Under the pieces are notes generated by a model. It worked only from the letters and a program-made list of their open reading frames with translations. It searched no databases and was not told where the DNA came from. 14,364 bases of DNA from Candidatus Sulfopaludibacter sp. SbA3. GTDB lineage: Bacteria > Acidobacteriota > Terriglobia > Bryobacterales > Bryobacteraceae. The stretch is from contig OKRF01000240.1 of NCBI GenBank assembly GCA_900290315.1, positions 9,093-23,456 of the forward strand, given 5' to 3'. How positions within the stretch are numbered: position 1 is the stretch's first letter; each line of letters opens with the position of its first letter. Shown piece after piece: positions 1 through 6,750 of the stretch. The position numbers were made by a program, and so were the translations under genes.

Positions 1-508
1 GCACCTTCACGGCGCCCCTGGTGATGCCCGTCGCCGCCTCAATCTCCGCGGCATCCATGTCTTCCATATAGTGCAACAGGAACACGGTCCGCTGCCTCTC
101 CGATAAACTGTTCATTACCGCCCAAATCGCTGCCACCTGCTGTTTCGCTGCCGCCCGGCCTTCCGGCGAGACGGCGCCATCCGGGATCCACTCGCTGGCC
201 GAATCCAAGTCGACCGTGGAAGCCCCGGCCCGCTTCCAGAACTGGAACCGGCGGTTCCGGCCCACATCGCGCACCAGGTTCACGGCAATCTGCATCAGCC
301 AGGTCTGCAAACTGGCCTCGCCGCGAAATCCGCTCCAGGCCCGGTGCGCCTTCAGGAAACAATCCTGCGTCACGGTCTCGGCTGCATCGCGGTCGCGCAG
401 CGAGGCCAATGCGTATCGAAAGATGCGCGGCCGGTACATCCGCACCACCGCGTCGAAATCCCGGATCTCCGTCACTGCCAACGCCCCGATTGTGGCAACC
501 GGCACCAT
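1..508 (-). CDS. ECF-type RNA polymerase sigma factor (partial, C-terminus off left edge)
   Basis: Extracytoplasmic-function sigma-70 factor; it would direct RNA polymerase to a small regulon. The frame starts at ATG 508, directly preceded in frame by TGA, and stays open to base 1, giving 169 visible residues. Region 2 is seen as FDAVVRMYRPRIFRYAL, then a DRDAAETVTQDCFLKAH segment and GEASLQTWLMQIAVNLVRD, the usual sigma-2 helices. Region 4 is seen as LSERQRTVFLLHYMEDMDAAEIE followed by TGITRGAVKV, the start of the helix-turn-helix that reads the -35 element. Only the last part of region 4 is missing. It is divergent from the S41 protease gene, with 85 bp between them. An anti-sigma or target gene would be expected to the left, outside the window. 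The family call is firm; the regulon is unknown. Confidence 0.9.
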   Translation of the reverse strand, partial: MVPVATIGALAVTEIRDFDAVVRMYRPRIFRYALASLRDRDAAETVTQDCFLKAHRAWSGFRGEASLQTWLMQIAVNLVRDVGRNRRFQFWKRAGASTVDLDSASEWIPDGAVSPEGRAAAKQQVAAIWAVMNSLSERQRTVFLLHYMEDMDAAEIEAATGITRGAVKV

Positions 509-593
509 TCACCGGTGTAGACGCCCTTTCCGCGCGCGCGGTTAACACCACGCTAGAATAGAGTTTACTGGGTATTTTCCACTAACCCCACTC

Positions 594-2051
594 ATGATTC
601 GACTCGCCGCAGCCCTGCTTTTCGCCGCCGCCACAATCGCAGCCGCGGACGATCTCGACTCGCAGATGAAGCGTGTCATCGACGCCTATGCGCTCGCCGC
701 GCAGAACTTCGCCGATCCTGTATCCAGCGAGCAGATCTTCTACCAGGGCGCCATCCCCGGACTCCTACGCAAGCTGGATCCGCACTCCGTTTTCTTCGAC
801 GCCGGCCAGTTCCAGCAGCTTAAGAAGATGGAAGCCTCCACGCAGAAGGGCTTCGGCAGCGTGGTCTCCATCCTGCCCGGGCGGGTGATTGTTCTGCAGA
901 CGCTGCCCGGTACGCCTTCGGCAAAATCGGGCCTCGCACCCGGCGATGAGATCCTGGCCATCAACGGCTACATCATTGCCCGCCTCGACATGGAACAATT
1001 GCCCGAACTGCTGGGCCAGGCGAGGCAGCAAGTATGCCAGATCGAGGTGCGCCGGCCCGGCCGCGCCGGCATCCTGCATTTCGTACTCACACCCGAAGAG
1101 ATGCAGTCCTCCAGCGTGGAGCGCGCCTTCTTTCTTGCCGCCGGCATCGCGTATATCCGCGTCACCAGCTTCGATGAAAAGACCAGCGCCGACCTGAAAG
1201 CCGCCATCGAGAAACTGGGCGCCGATCGCCTGGTGGGTCTGGTCCTCGACCTGCGCAACAACCCCGGCGGCGTGGTTACGGCGGCACTCGAAAGCGCCTC
1301 ACTGTTCCTGCAACCTGGCCAGAAGATCTTCACAATACGCGGCCTGCACGTACCCGAAAAATCGGAGTCCGTGCCCGCCACCGCCAAACCGTATGGCTTC
1401 AGGCTGGCGGTGCTGATGAACGGAAAATCCGCGAGTGCCTCGGAAATCCTTACCGGCGCGCTGCAGGATCACGACCGCGCGGCTGTGATCGGCGAACCCA
1501 GCTACGGCAAGGGGCTGGTACAGAATGTCTTCCCGCTGGCCGAGCGCACCGGCCTCGCGCTCACGGTGGCGCTGTATTACACGCCGAGCGGGCGCTCCAT
1601 CCAGAAGCCACTCGACGCCGCTTTCGAATTGGGCGCCACCACCGCCCACCCCAATACTGAATCCGAATTTCGCACCGACAGCGGACGCAAGGTCACTGGC
1701 GGTGGCGGGATTCAGCCCGATTTTGTAGTTTATCCCGCTCCCATGAATCGCCTGCGCGCCGTGCTGGATGGCACTGCTGCTTTCGTCGATTTCGCCGCCG
1801 GCTACGTGAAACAGAATAAGATCGATCGCGATTTCGAAGTCACACCCGAGTTGCTGGACCAGTTCCATACATTCCTCTCGGGGCGCAGGATCCAGCCCGG
1901 CGTCTCCGAGTGGCTGGCGGAGCGTGAGTGGGTCAGCAATCGTTTGAAAACCGAAATCTTCAACCTGGCCTTCGGAGTTGAGAAAGGCGACGAGGTGGAA
2001 GCGCAGCGCGACCCAGCGATTCTCAAGGCCCTGGAACTCGTCGGCGGGTAA
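594..2051 (+). CDS. Secreted S41 family C-terminal processing peptidase with PDZ domain
   Basis: Serine protease of the Ctp/Tsp family, expected in the periplasm, where such enzymes cut proteins at or near the C-terminus. Residues 1-18 form a signal peptide (hydrophobic run ending ATIAAADD). An N-terminal helical part with the family-typical LRKLDPHSVFF follows. A PDZ domain spans about residues 85-165 (KGFGSVVSI, then SGLAPGDEILAING). The catalytic core holds VLDLRNNPGG, the nucleophile in KSASASEI (Ser281), Asp292 in ALQDHD, and the general base in GEPSYGKG (Lys306). These match the Ser/Lys/Asp pattern of E. coli Tsp (430/455/441), so the enzyme looks active. Length 485 aa is normal. The start is chosen because ATG 594 begins the signal peptide; no clear ribosome binding site precedes it. 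The substrate cannot be told from sequence. Confidence 0.93.
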   Translation: MIRLAAALLFAAATIAAADDLDSQMKRVIDAYALAAQNFADPVSSEQIFYQGAIPGLLRKLDPHSVFFDAGQFQQLKKMEASTQKGFGSVVSILPGRVIVLQTLPGTPSAKSGLAPGDEILAINGYIIARLDMEQLPELLGQARQQVCQIEVRRPGRAGILHFVLTPEEMQSSSVERAFFLAAGIAYIRVTSFDEKTSADLKAAIEKLGADRLVGLVLDLRNNPGGVVTAALESASLFLQPGQKIFTIRGLHVPEKSESVPATAKPYGFRLAVLMNGKSASASEILTGALQDHDRAAVIGEPSYGKGLVQNVFPLAERTGLALTVALYYTPSGRSIQKPLDAAFELGATTAHPNTESEFRTDSGRKVTGGGGIQPDFVVYPAPMNRLRAVLDGTAAFVDFAAGYVKQNKIDRDFEVTPELLDQFHTFLSGRRIQPGVSEWLAEREWVSNRLKTEIFNLAFGVEKGDEVEAQRDPAILKALELVGG

Positions 2052-2074
2052 CGCCGGCGATCTTGTCGCCGGTG
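2052..2074 (+). terminator. Stem-loop directly after the S41 protease stop codon
   Basis: Arms 2052-2060 (CGCCGGCGA) and 2066-2074 (TCGCCGGTG) pair over 9 bp with one G-T wobble around a 5-nt loop. It begins one base after the TAA. There is no U-tract after it, so it is a terminator-like or transcript-end hairpin rather than a classical intrinsic terminator. Confidence 0.5.
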
Positions 2075-2161
2075 CGGCGAGCGAGGCGGGCCATCCACTC
2101 CTTACAAATTCCTTATTGTTCGATTACTACTTCATTATCTGCATGGCCTTACATTCGAATC

Positions 2162-3640
2162 ATGATCGTCATGAAATTTGGCGGGTCGTCAGTAGCATCG
2201 GCAACCGCCATCGAATGGGTCTCCGGAATTGTCAAGCAACACCTGCACGCGCAGCCGGTCGTGGTCGTCTCCGCCATGGGGAAGACCACGGACCGGCTGG
2301 AAGAAGCGCTACGCCATGCCGCCCGCGGTTCCTCTTTTTCGGCGTGGCGCCAGTTGGAAGACCTGCGCCAGTTTCACGTGCATGAAACCAAGCGCCTGCT
2401 GGGCGAAAACGCCCGCGCTTTCCTGGATCAGAAGGTGTACCCCTTATTCCACGAGTTGCACGACACCCTCGTCACCGTGGAAGAAGGCACACCGGTCACC
2501 CCGCAGGTCAAGGATCGCGTGCTCAGCTTCGGCGAGCGCCTTTCCAGCGAAATTGTCGCGGCCGTATTCGCGCGAGCGGGAATGAAGACCACACACATCG
2601 ACGCCTGCGACGCCATCGTCACCAACGATGCTTTCGGCCATGCCGCCCCGCTCCTGTGGGAGACGTACGCCAGGCTGCGCCGCACCGTAGCGGTCGCCGC
2701 GCGGGATAGCGTGGTGGTGATGGGCGGATTCATCGGCGCCACTGCCGACGGCAGAATCACCACGCTGGGACGCGGCGGTTCCGATTTCACGGCTTCGCTG
2801 GTAGGCGCCGGCATTTCCGCTTCCGAAATTCAGATCTGGACTGACGTCGACGGCATTCTCTCCTGCGACCCCCGTGTGCTGCGCGGCGGCTATCGCCTGC
2901 GCGCCGTGGGTTACGACGAGGCCGCTGAAATGGCCCGGCTCGGCGCGAAAGTCCTTCATCCCGATACCGTGGCGCCCGCCGTGCGTCAGAGCATCCCCAT
3001 CACCATTCGCAACTCGCGCCACCCCGATCTGGATGGCACCTGCGTCACCCCGCAGGCTCCGCACCCAACGGTCGCGGTAAAGTGCATCGCCTGCCTGAAA
3101 GACATGGCGGTGATTCATCTCAACGTGCGCGGCGCCGCCGGTCTGGCCAACTTCTCCGACGGACTTCACCAGCTCTTCACACGCAACCACATCGAGGTCC
3201 ACCTGGTACAGGCGCGGCCTAACGGCGTATCCTTCGCCGTGACGAATTCCGCGGATCTGCCCGCGCTCCTTCGCCACCTGGATCGCTCCATCGCGGTCAC
3301 CGTGGAAGAGAATATGGCGGTGGTTTCCCTGGTAGGCCGCGGCATCACCTCAGGCCCGGGTATTGCCGCACGCGTGCGATTGGCGCTCCAGGGACAGAAT
3401 GTGCGCATGACTGCCCAGGGCTCTTCGCGCCTCAGCATGAGCTTCGCCCTGCCCGAATCGGCCCTGGCCCATTGCGTAGAGCGCCTGCATCGCGAATTCT
3501 TCCGCACACCCGGCGAGGAACTGTTCGCCGCTACTCCGGAATCCGCCCGCGTCCTTTCCACGGCGCGCGCCAAAATGCCGCCGGAGAAAACGGATCCGGG
3601 ATTGCCCCAGGTATCGCCGGCCTCAAGGCCTGCTTACTAG
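2162..3640 (+). CDS. lysC: Aspartate kinase (monofunctional, two ACT domains)
   Basis: Phosphorylates L-aspartate to 4-phospho-L-aspartate with ATP (EC 2.7.2.4), the first step to lysine, threonine, methionine and diaminopimelate; cytosolic. The amino-acid-kinase domain carries KFGGSSV at residues 5-11, SFGERLSSE at 122-130, TLGRGGSDFTA near 201-211, and WTDVDGI with CDPRV around 230-240. Two C-terminal ACT regions follow: one starting near VKCIACLKDMAVIHL and a second from ENMAVVSLVGRGI to QGSSRLSMSFAL. These are normally the feedback-binding part. ATG 2162 (MIVMKFGG) is the preferred start, with ATG 2171 as an alternative; the open frame runs further upstream to 2063 but that part overlaps the hairpin and has no family character. 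A ~40-residue Pro/Ala-rich tail after the second ACT domain is longer than usual. The symbol lysC is used generically; which amino acid inhibits it cannot be read from sequence. Confidence 0.93.
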   Translation: MIVMKFGGSSVASATAIEWVSGIVKQHLHAQPVVVVSAMGKTTDRLEEALRHAARGSSFSAWRQLEDLRQFHVHETKRLLGENARAFLDQKVYPLFHELHDTLVTVEEGTPVTPQVKDRVLSFGERLSSEIVAAVFARAGMKTTHIDACDAIVTNDAFGHAAPLLWETYARLRRTVAVAARDSVVVMGGFIGATADGRITTLGRGGSDFTASLVGAGISASEIQIWTDVDGILSCDPRVLRGGYRLRAVGYDEAAEMARLGAKVLHPDTVAPAVRQSIPITIRNSRHPDLDGTCVTPQAPHPTVAVKCIACLKDMAVIHLNVRGAAGLANFSDGLHQLFTRNHIEVHLVQARPNGVSFAVTNSADLPALLRHLDRSIAVTVEENMAVVSLVGRGITSGPGIAARVRLALQGQNVRMTAQGSSRLSMSFALPESALAHCVERLHREFFRTPGEELFAATPESARVLSTARAKMPPEKTDPGLPQVSPASRPAY

Positions 3641-3745
3641 CCTGGGCCTTCGCGTTCAGAAGATCGCCATTTGTGGCCGTGTGCAAGTTCTCATGTCGAT
3701 CGGGAACTGTTGTAGAAGAACCGGCGTCATAAATGGGGATCTGTT

Positions 3746-4207
3746 GTGGCAGAATCGGCGTATTATCTGAAATCCACGCGAGCTTTGTGGGGCGCGGCAG
3801 CATTGACAATTGCCGCGGCCGTAGTCGCCGTGCTAGCTGTTCGCGAGGTTGCCGTTCGGGCGCTTCACCCCGACCCGGGATTCACGCCACTCACCCCAGG
3901 CGCTCCCATTGTCGGCACGATTGCCTGCACCACGATGGCTATCTACGTCTTTGTAGGAGTGATGTCTTATCCGAACCCGGTCCGCACATGGCGCCGAGCT
4001 GCGACAGTGGTCCTTCTCTTGTCGTTTCTACCCAACGTAGTATTTGCGATTGCACACATTATGGGTACGAGGTGGCCCGAGGCTTGCGCGCTGATGACGA
4101 TGCACGCAGCCGTGTGGGCGATTTGCGTGACGCTCTTACCCTCGCTCGCGATCACGGAGCAGCCTCCCAAAACCCAGAGCCCTGACCGCCCTCTCTCGAT
4201 TCTCTAG
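3746..4207 (+). CDS. Small four-helix membrane protein, DUF6069-like
   Basis: A 153-residue integral membrane protein with four predicted transmembrane helices, at about residues 15-38, 52-76, 84-108 and 112-135. The layout, the extracytoplasmic loop after helix 1 (HPDPGFTPLTPGAPIVGT) and the last helix (ALMTMHAAVWAICVTLLP) resemble DUF6069 proteins of unknown function. It begins with GTG at 3746, with GGGGA about 7 nt upstream as a possible ribosome binding site. Its TAG stop (4205-4207) lies exactly at the outer edge of the inverted-repeat element that follows, so the native C-terminus may have been altered by that insertion. It follows aspartokinase by 105 bp and shows no obvious functional link to it. 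Confidence 0.7.
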   Translation: MAESAYYLKSTRALWGAAALTIAAAVVAVLAVREVAVRALHPDPGFTPLTPGAPIVGTIACTTMAIYVFVGVMSYPNPVRTWRRAATVVLLLSFLPNVVFAIAHIMGTRWPEACALMTMHAAVWAICVTLLPSLAITEQPPKTQSPDRPLSIL

Positions 4208-4234
4208 TGTAATGTCCAGGAAATAGTTGGACAA
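4205..4234 (+). repeat. Left terminal inverted repeat of the GxxExxY element
   Basis: Pairs with 4722-4751 at 25 of 30 positions. It also contains an inner GTCCA...TGGAC dyad (4214-4218 and 4227-4231). Confidence 0.6.
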
Positions 4235-4236
4235 GG

Positions 4237-4262
4237 GCGCGCGTGTCCGCCGGCACGTGCGC
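4237..4262 (-). terminator. Stem-loop just downstream of the GxxExxY gene
   Basis: Arms 4237-4245 (GCGCGCGTG) and 4254-4262 (CACGTGCGC) pair over 9 bp with one G-T wobble and an 8-nt loop. It touches the stop codon (4262-4264) of the minus-strand gene, the position of a transcript-end hairpin. No long U-run follows on the minus strand. Confidence 0.45.
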
Positions 4263-4681
4263 TACTGATCCAGGAGGACGCGTTTCCACTCAACCTTGGG
4301 CCTTTGGAAATTGATGAGCAGGGCCACGCGAAGACCGGACGCCTTCAGGTAATGGACGCATTGCGCCAGATGCTCGTTGGCGAAACGGTAGACGCACTTC
4401 AATTCTACGATGAGCATCTGCTCTCCCACCAGATCGGCCAGATATTCGCCCAAGTACTGCCCTTTGCAGCAAACCGGAAAGGTGACTTGAGGCTTGGCGG
4501 CCAGACCACGAAGCCGAAGCTCCTGGATCATGGCCCGCTCATAGATCTTCTCTAAGAACCCGGCGTCGAGCACATTGGCTACCTCGAAGGCAGATCCAAT
4601 TACCGCCTCTGTGAGGTCCGATTCCGATCCGTGTGCATCCGTGGCCCTTGAACAAAGTGCACAAAGCGGGGGAAATCTCAA
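4262..4681 (-). CDS. GxxExxY family protein
   Basis: Small protein of the GxxExxY family (Pfam PF13366 type), common in acidobacteria, planctomycetes and verrucomicrobia and of unproven function; a nuclease-like fold has been suggested. The naming motif is GFLEKIYE, followed by the family-typical stretches VTFPVCCKGQYLGEYLADLVG, LIVELKCVYRF, HLAQCVHYLKASGLRVALLINF and VEWKR. The D...ELK arrangement (ADLV, then VELK) resembles the D-ExK core of restriction-like nucleases. At 139 aa it is slightly longer than usual at the N-terminus. The start is uncertain: TTG 4681 is used because no ATG lies before the conserved part. Residues TDAHGSES are encoded by the CCACGGATG repeat. The gene is the only cargo between the terminal repeats at 4205-4234 and 4722-4751. 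Confidence 0.85.
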   Translation of the reverse strand: MRFPPLCALCSRATDAHGSESDLTEAVIGSAFEVANVLDAGFLEKIYERAMIQELRLRGLAAKPQVTFPVCCKGQYLGEYLADLVGEQMLIVELKCVYRFANEHLAQCVHYLKASGLRVALLINFQRPKVEWKRVLLDQ

Positions 4682-4719
4682 GAGAATCAGCCACGGATGG
4701 ACACGAATGCACGCGGATC
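4626..4719. repeat. Facing copies of a CCACGGATG-type repeat
   Basis: The segment 4626-4645 and the segment 4690-4719 are inverted, imperfect copies sharing an exact GCCACGGATG core followed by ACACG and ending GGATC. The left copy lies inside the N-terminal coding part of the GxxExxY gene and the right copy in its leader. From memory, similar repeats often accompany GxxExxY genes in related genomes; this was not searched. Confidence 0.55.
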
Positions 4720-4721
4720 AA

Positions 4722-4751
4722 TTGTCCAGTTATTTCTTGGTCACTACACTA
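4722..4751 (-). repeat. Right terminal inverted repeat of the GxxExxY element
   Basis: The reverse complement matches 4205-4234 at 25 of 30 positions and ends at CTAG (4749-4752). Confidence 0.6.
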
Positions 4752-5101
4752 GCTTAAGGGACTTCCTCGCAGAATCAGTAGTTTTTTTATGGACATTCCG
4801 CGGCTGGTGTTTGCGGCGCTCTTTTGCCCGGTCGGATTCGTTCAGACCGGCGGTCCAGGTTAACGGCCGGCGCCCGCGCGTCGTGTGGTGAGTGGGGACC
4901 ACCTAACCTGATCTCTTTTTGAAACCAGTTGGAGTTTCAGCGGCTGCCTATTCCACCTCTCGCGGACTGTATGGTGCGGTGTTCGGCAGGTGGCCGCCGA
5001 AGATGGTGGTATATACTCGCTAACGCGGCTCACGCGCCAAGCCGCAAAGTGGCGCACGAATACCTCGTCAGCCTCTCCTCGCGATTTCGGGGGCCTGCTT
5101 A
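4752..5101. other. 350-bp stretch with no convincing gene
   Basis: No reading frame here resembles a known family. Visible items are a seven-T run before ATG 4789, which opens a 24-codon frame to 4863 that reads like a signal peptide (MDIPRLVFAALFCPVGFVQT), and a 6-bp dyad TGAAAC/GTTTCA with 8-bp spacing at 4920-4939. It may be decayed DNA between the inserted element and the TIGR03435 gene. Confidence 0.5.
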
Positions 5102-5923
5102 CTAATTCCCGGTGGGAACACGCTCTAGGTGATCGATCGTCAGGGTGGCCACCTTGCCCTTCGTGCGCTCCAGTTTCAGCCCGAGCTGCTGCTGCACCGC
5201 ATCGAAGATGCTGGGGCCTGAGAAATCGTCAGGCACTGGACCCATCGTAAAAGTCAAGGCAATGTCGTATTTCCCTTTGAGTCCGGTAGCATCCTTGACC
5301 ATTAGTCCCGCTTGCCCTGACAACCAGGACGCCAGCCGTTCCATGGTGTACCGCGGCTCGGACATGCGAGCGCGGCCGTTCATCACCCTGGTTCCCGTCT
5401 CACCGGGTCCGAGCACCGGATAGCCATCAGGGGCTAAGACATAAGAAGGCTCTTCGGACGGTAGATTTCCACCCTCCTCCGCGGGAGATGCCGCGGCTTC
5501 CTTCAACTTGGGACCGTACTTACCCACTGTCAGTTCGAAGATCGACGTCTCCTTCTCTTCGTAGTGCGCCGCGAGCTTGAATCGCTGCGCCAGCAGATTC
5601 CGCATCATCTCCTGGAACTGCGCCGGCGTTGTCCCCGGTGGGAATTTCACCGCGATGTCAACCCTCTCTGTATCCACAAAGTCAGGAGCCGACAACTGAG
5701 TGCGCTTGATGTTGTACGCCTGCATGACCAATCCAGCTAAGGCCATATTGGTGCAGGTGTAGCGGACCGGCTCCCGCATGCACCCGCCATGGTGACTCAT
5801 CCCGTCCTCCGGCTCTGATGGTTTCACGGACGCGACATCGAATTCCAATGGCGCGCCGGCTGATTGGCCGCGAGCGCCACTGCTGGCAAGGGCCAACAGG
5901 ATAAATGCCATCGCACGCTGCAT
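5102..5923 (-). CDS. TIGR03435 family secreted protein (acidobacterial paralogous family)
   Basis: A 273-residue exported protein of unknown function. The signal peptide is MQRAMAFILLALASSGARG. The mature start LEFDVASVKPSEPEDG, the central LLAQRFKLAAHYEEKE and KYGPKLKEA, the MERLASWLSG stretch, DATGLKGKYDIALTF and the ending GLKLERTKGKVATLTIDHLERV follow the order of the TIGR03435 family, which is expanded to many copies in Solibacter-like genomes. Relatives are often seen near sigma-factor or M56-type regulatory peptidase genes; no such partner is adjacent here. The start is set at ATG 5923 because GGAGG lies 8 nt upstream; in-frame ATGs at 5938 and 5944 lack this. Length is within the family range. 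The gene is isolated and divergent from the disrupted gene at 6014. Confidence 0.9.
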   Translation of the reverse strand: MQRAMAFILLALASSGARGQSAGAPLEFDVASVKPSEPEDGMSHHGGCMREPVRYTCTNMALAGLVMQAYNIKRTQLSAPDFVDTERVDIAVKFPPGTTPAQFQEMMRNLLAQRFKLAAHYEEKETSIFELTVGKYGPKLKEAAASPAEEGGNLPSEEPSYVLAPDGYPVLGPGETGTRVMNGRARMSEPRYTMERLASWLSGQAGLMVKDATGLKGKYDIALTFTMGPVPDDFSGPSIFDAVQQQLGLKLERTKGKVATLTIDHLERVPTGN

Positions 5924-5931
5924 GAAGAAAG

Positions 5932-5936
5932 CCTCC
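5932..5936 (-). promoter_or_regulatory. Ribosome binding site fixing the TIGR03435 start
   Basis: GGAGG on the minus strand, 8 nt before ATG 5923. It favours this start over the upstream in-frame ATGs at 5938 and 5944. Confidence 0.6.
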
Positions 5937-6013
5937 ATCCACATTTACCCGCGCGCCATGAAAAAGATACTGGAGCCAGTAGCTTTTGTTGAGGAGAGAT
6001 ACAGCGGCACAGT

Positions 6014-6742
6014 GTGGTGGTCACAGCCCTGATTTCAAACTCCGGCCCCTCCGATTTGCATAAGCCATTTGGAAGATGGAGTGCTAATTTAAGGAAACAG
6101 CTGGCCCTTCTCTCCCTTCCGGTGAATGCCGCGGATCGCGTTTTTGCCTGGAGCCTCGAACGCGTACGGCGCGCATCGATCTCCATCCGGATGGCCGATG
6201 GACTGGTAGTCGATGCCACGTTGCCGCCCGGGATGGCGGTCTCTTACAGTCTCGCCGACCAGGTGGAGATTACCTGCACGCCGGCCAAGACCTTTTACGA
6301 TGCGCAAGCGGGGCTTCACTATCACCTGCAACTGAAGAGTCTTCGCCTCATCCGGCCAGCCTCGCCGCGCGAACGGGACGAGACCATCGCGTTGCTGTGG
6401 TGGCAACCAGGAGAGAACCTACTGAAGCTATGGTTTGGAGGTTCAGGACGCGATTGCCGGCCACCGCTATTATGAGGTGGTCACATCTGCGAAGAATGTG
6501 GCGGAGTCCTTGCTCTACTACCTCCTCCTTGCTGGGGGGCACGTTTCGGCCTCCCGGAACTCCTCAAGAAATTGGATGCGGTTCTGTCGGACTCCTCGAC
6601 CAATGGAACCGTGCCGCTGGACCGTATGTCTCTGCACCTCATCCACAAACTGCGGATACTCCATGGACGAACCCACGTGGGGCGGGTTGCGGCCGGCGGC
6701 CGGAGTTCGTCAAATGAAATCCGTTCAAGTTTGCTCACATGA
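6014..6742 (+). pseudogene. Unrecognised gene broken by two compensating frameshifts
   Basis: Coding character runs through the whole span but changes frame twice. Frame one holds VNAADRVFAWSLERVRRASI, LPPGMAVSYSLADQVEI, LQLKSLRLIRPASPRERDE and LLWWQPGENLLK. Near 6428-6434 (one extra T would explain it) it shifts to VQDAIAGHRYYEVVTSAKNV and AESLLYYLLLAG. At the six-G run 6534-6539 it shifts back to RFGLPELLKKLDAVLSDSS and SLHLIHKLRILHGRTHVG, ending at TGA 6740-6742. The repaired product would have a beta-rich N-terminal part and a helical C-terminal part that loosely recalls HEPN-type bundles, but no family is recognised. The 5' end is uncertain: GTG 6014 is the first in-frame start, while AAGGA at about 6094 hints at a later one. 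It converges on the restriction cassette and shares its end hairpin. The shifts may be real decay or assembly errors. Confidence 0.55.
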
Positions 6743-6750
6743 GCAAACTT
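6727..6750. terminator. Perfect 11-bp inverted repeat between convergent genes
   Basis: AAGTTTGCTCA (6727-6737) and TGAGCAAACTT (6740-6750) are exact inverted copies with a 2-nt centre. The site spans the stop codon of the plus-strand disrupted gene and touches the stop of the minus-strand endonuclease gene. It would form a hairpin on both transcripts, so a bidirectional terminator is the simplest reading. Confidence 0.5.

Larger units (their letters stand above)
4205..4751. mobile_element. 547-bp inverted-repeat-bounded element carrying one GxxExxY gene
   Basis: The left end 4205-4234 and the reverse complement of the right end 4722-4751 agree at 25 of 30 positions, starting TAGTGTA and ending GGACAA. 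Between them lie only the GxxExxY gene, its downstream hairpin and a CCACGGATG inverted repeat. CTAG stands at both outer edges (4204-4207 and 4749-4752). This could be a 4-bp target duplication, or a TA duplication, but both are palindromic and cannot be separated from the repeat ends. No transposase is present, so if mobile it would be a non-autonomous, MITE-like unit mobilised in trans. Confidence 0.6.

Noticed and set aside
531..540. (CG)5 alternating run upstream of the protease
   Set aside because: Short alternating CG tracts are expected in DNA this GC-rich; no functional evidence.
39..551. 170-codon minus-strand frame over the left edge
   Set aside because: It is the out-of-frame shadow of the ECF sigma factor, which uses the frame from ATG 508 and has clear region 2 and region 4 motifs.
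2444..3277. 277-codon minus-strand frame inside aspartokinase
   Set aside because: Shadow of a strongly supported gene; composition is atypical and no motif is seen.
3627..5104. 13-nt exact repeat GGCCTGCTTACTA at 3627-3639 and 5092-5104, both at gene ends
   Set aside because: A 13-mer match is expected about once by chance in a window of this length, and nothing else is shared around the two copies.
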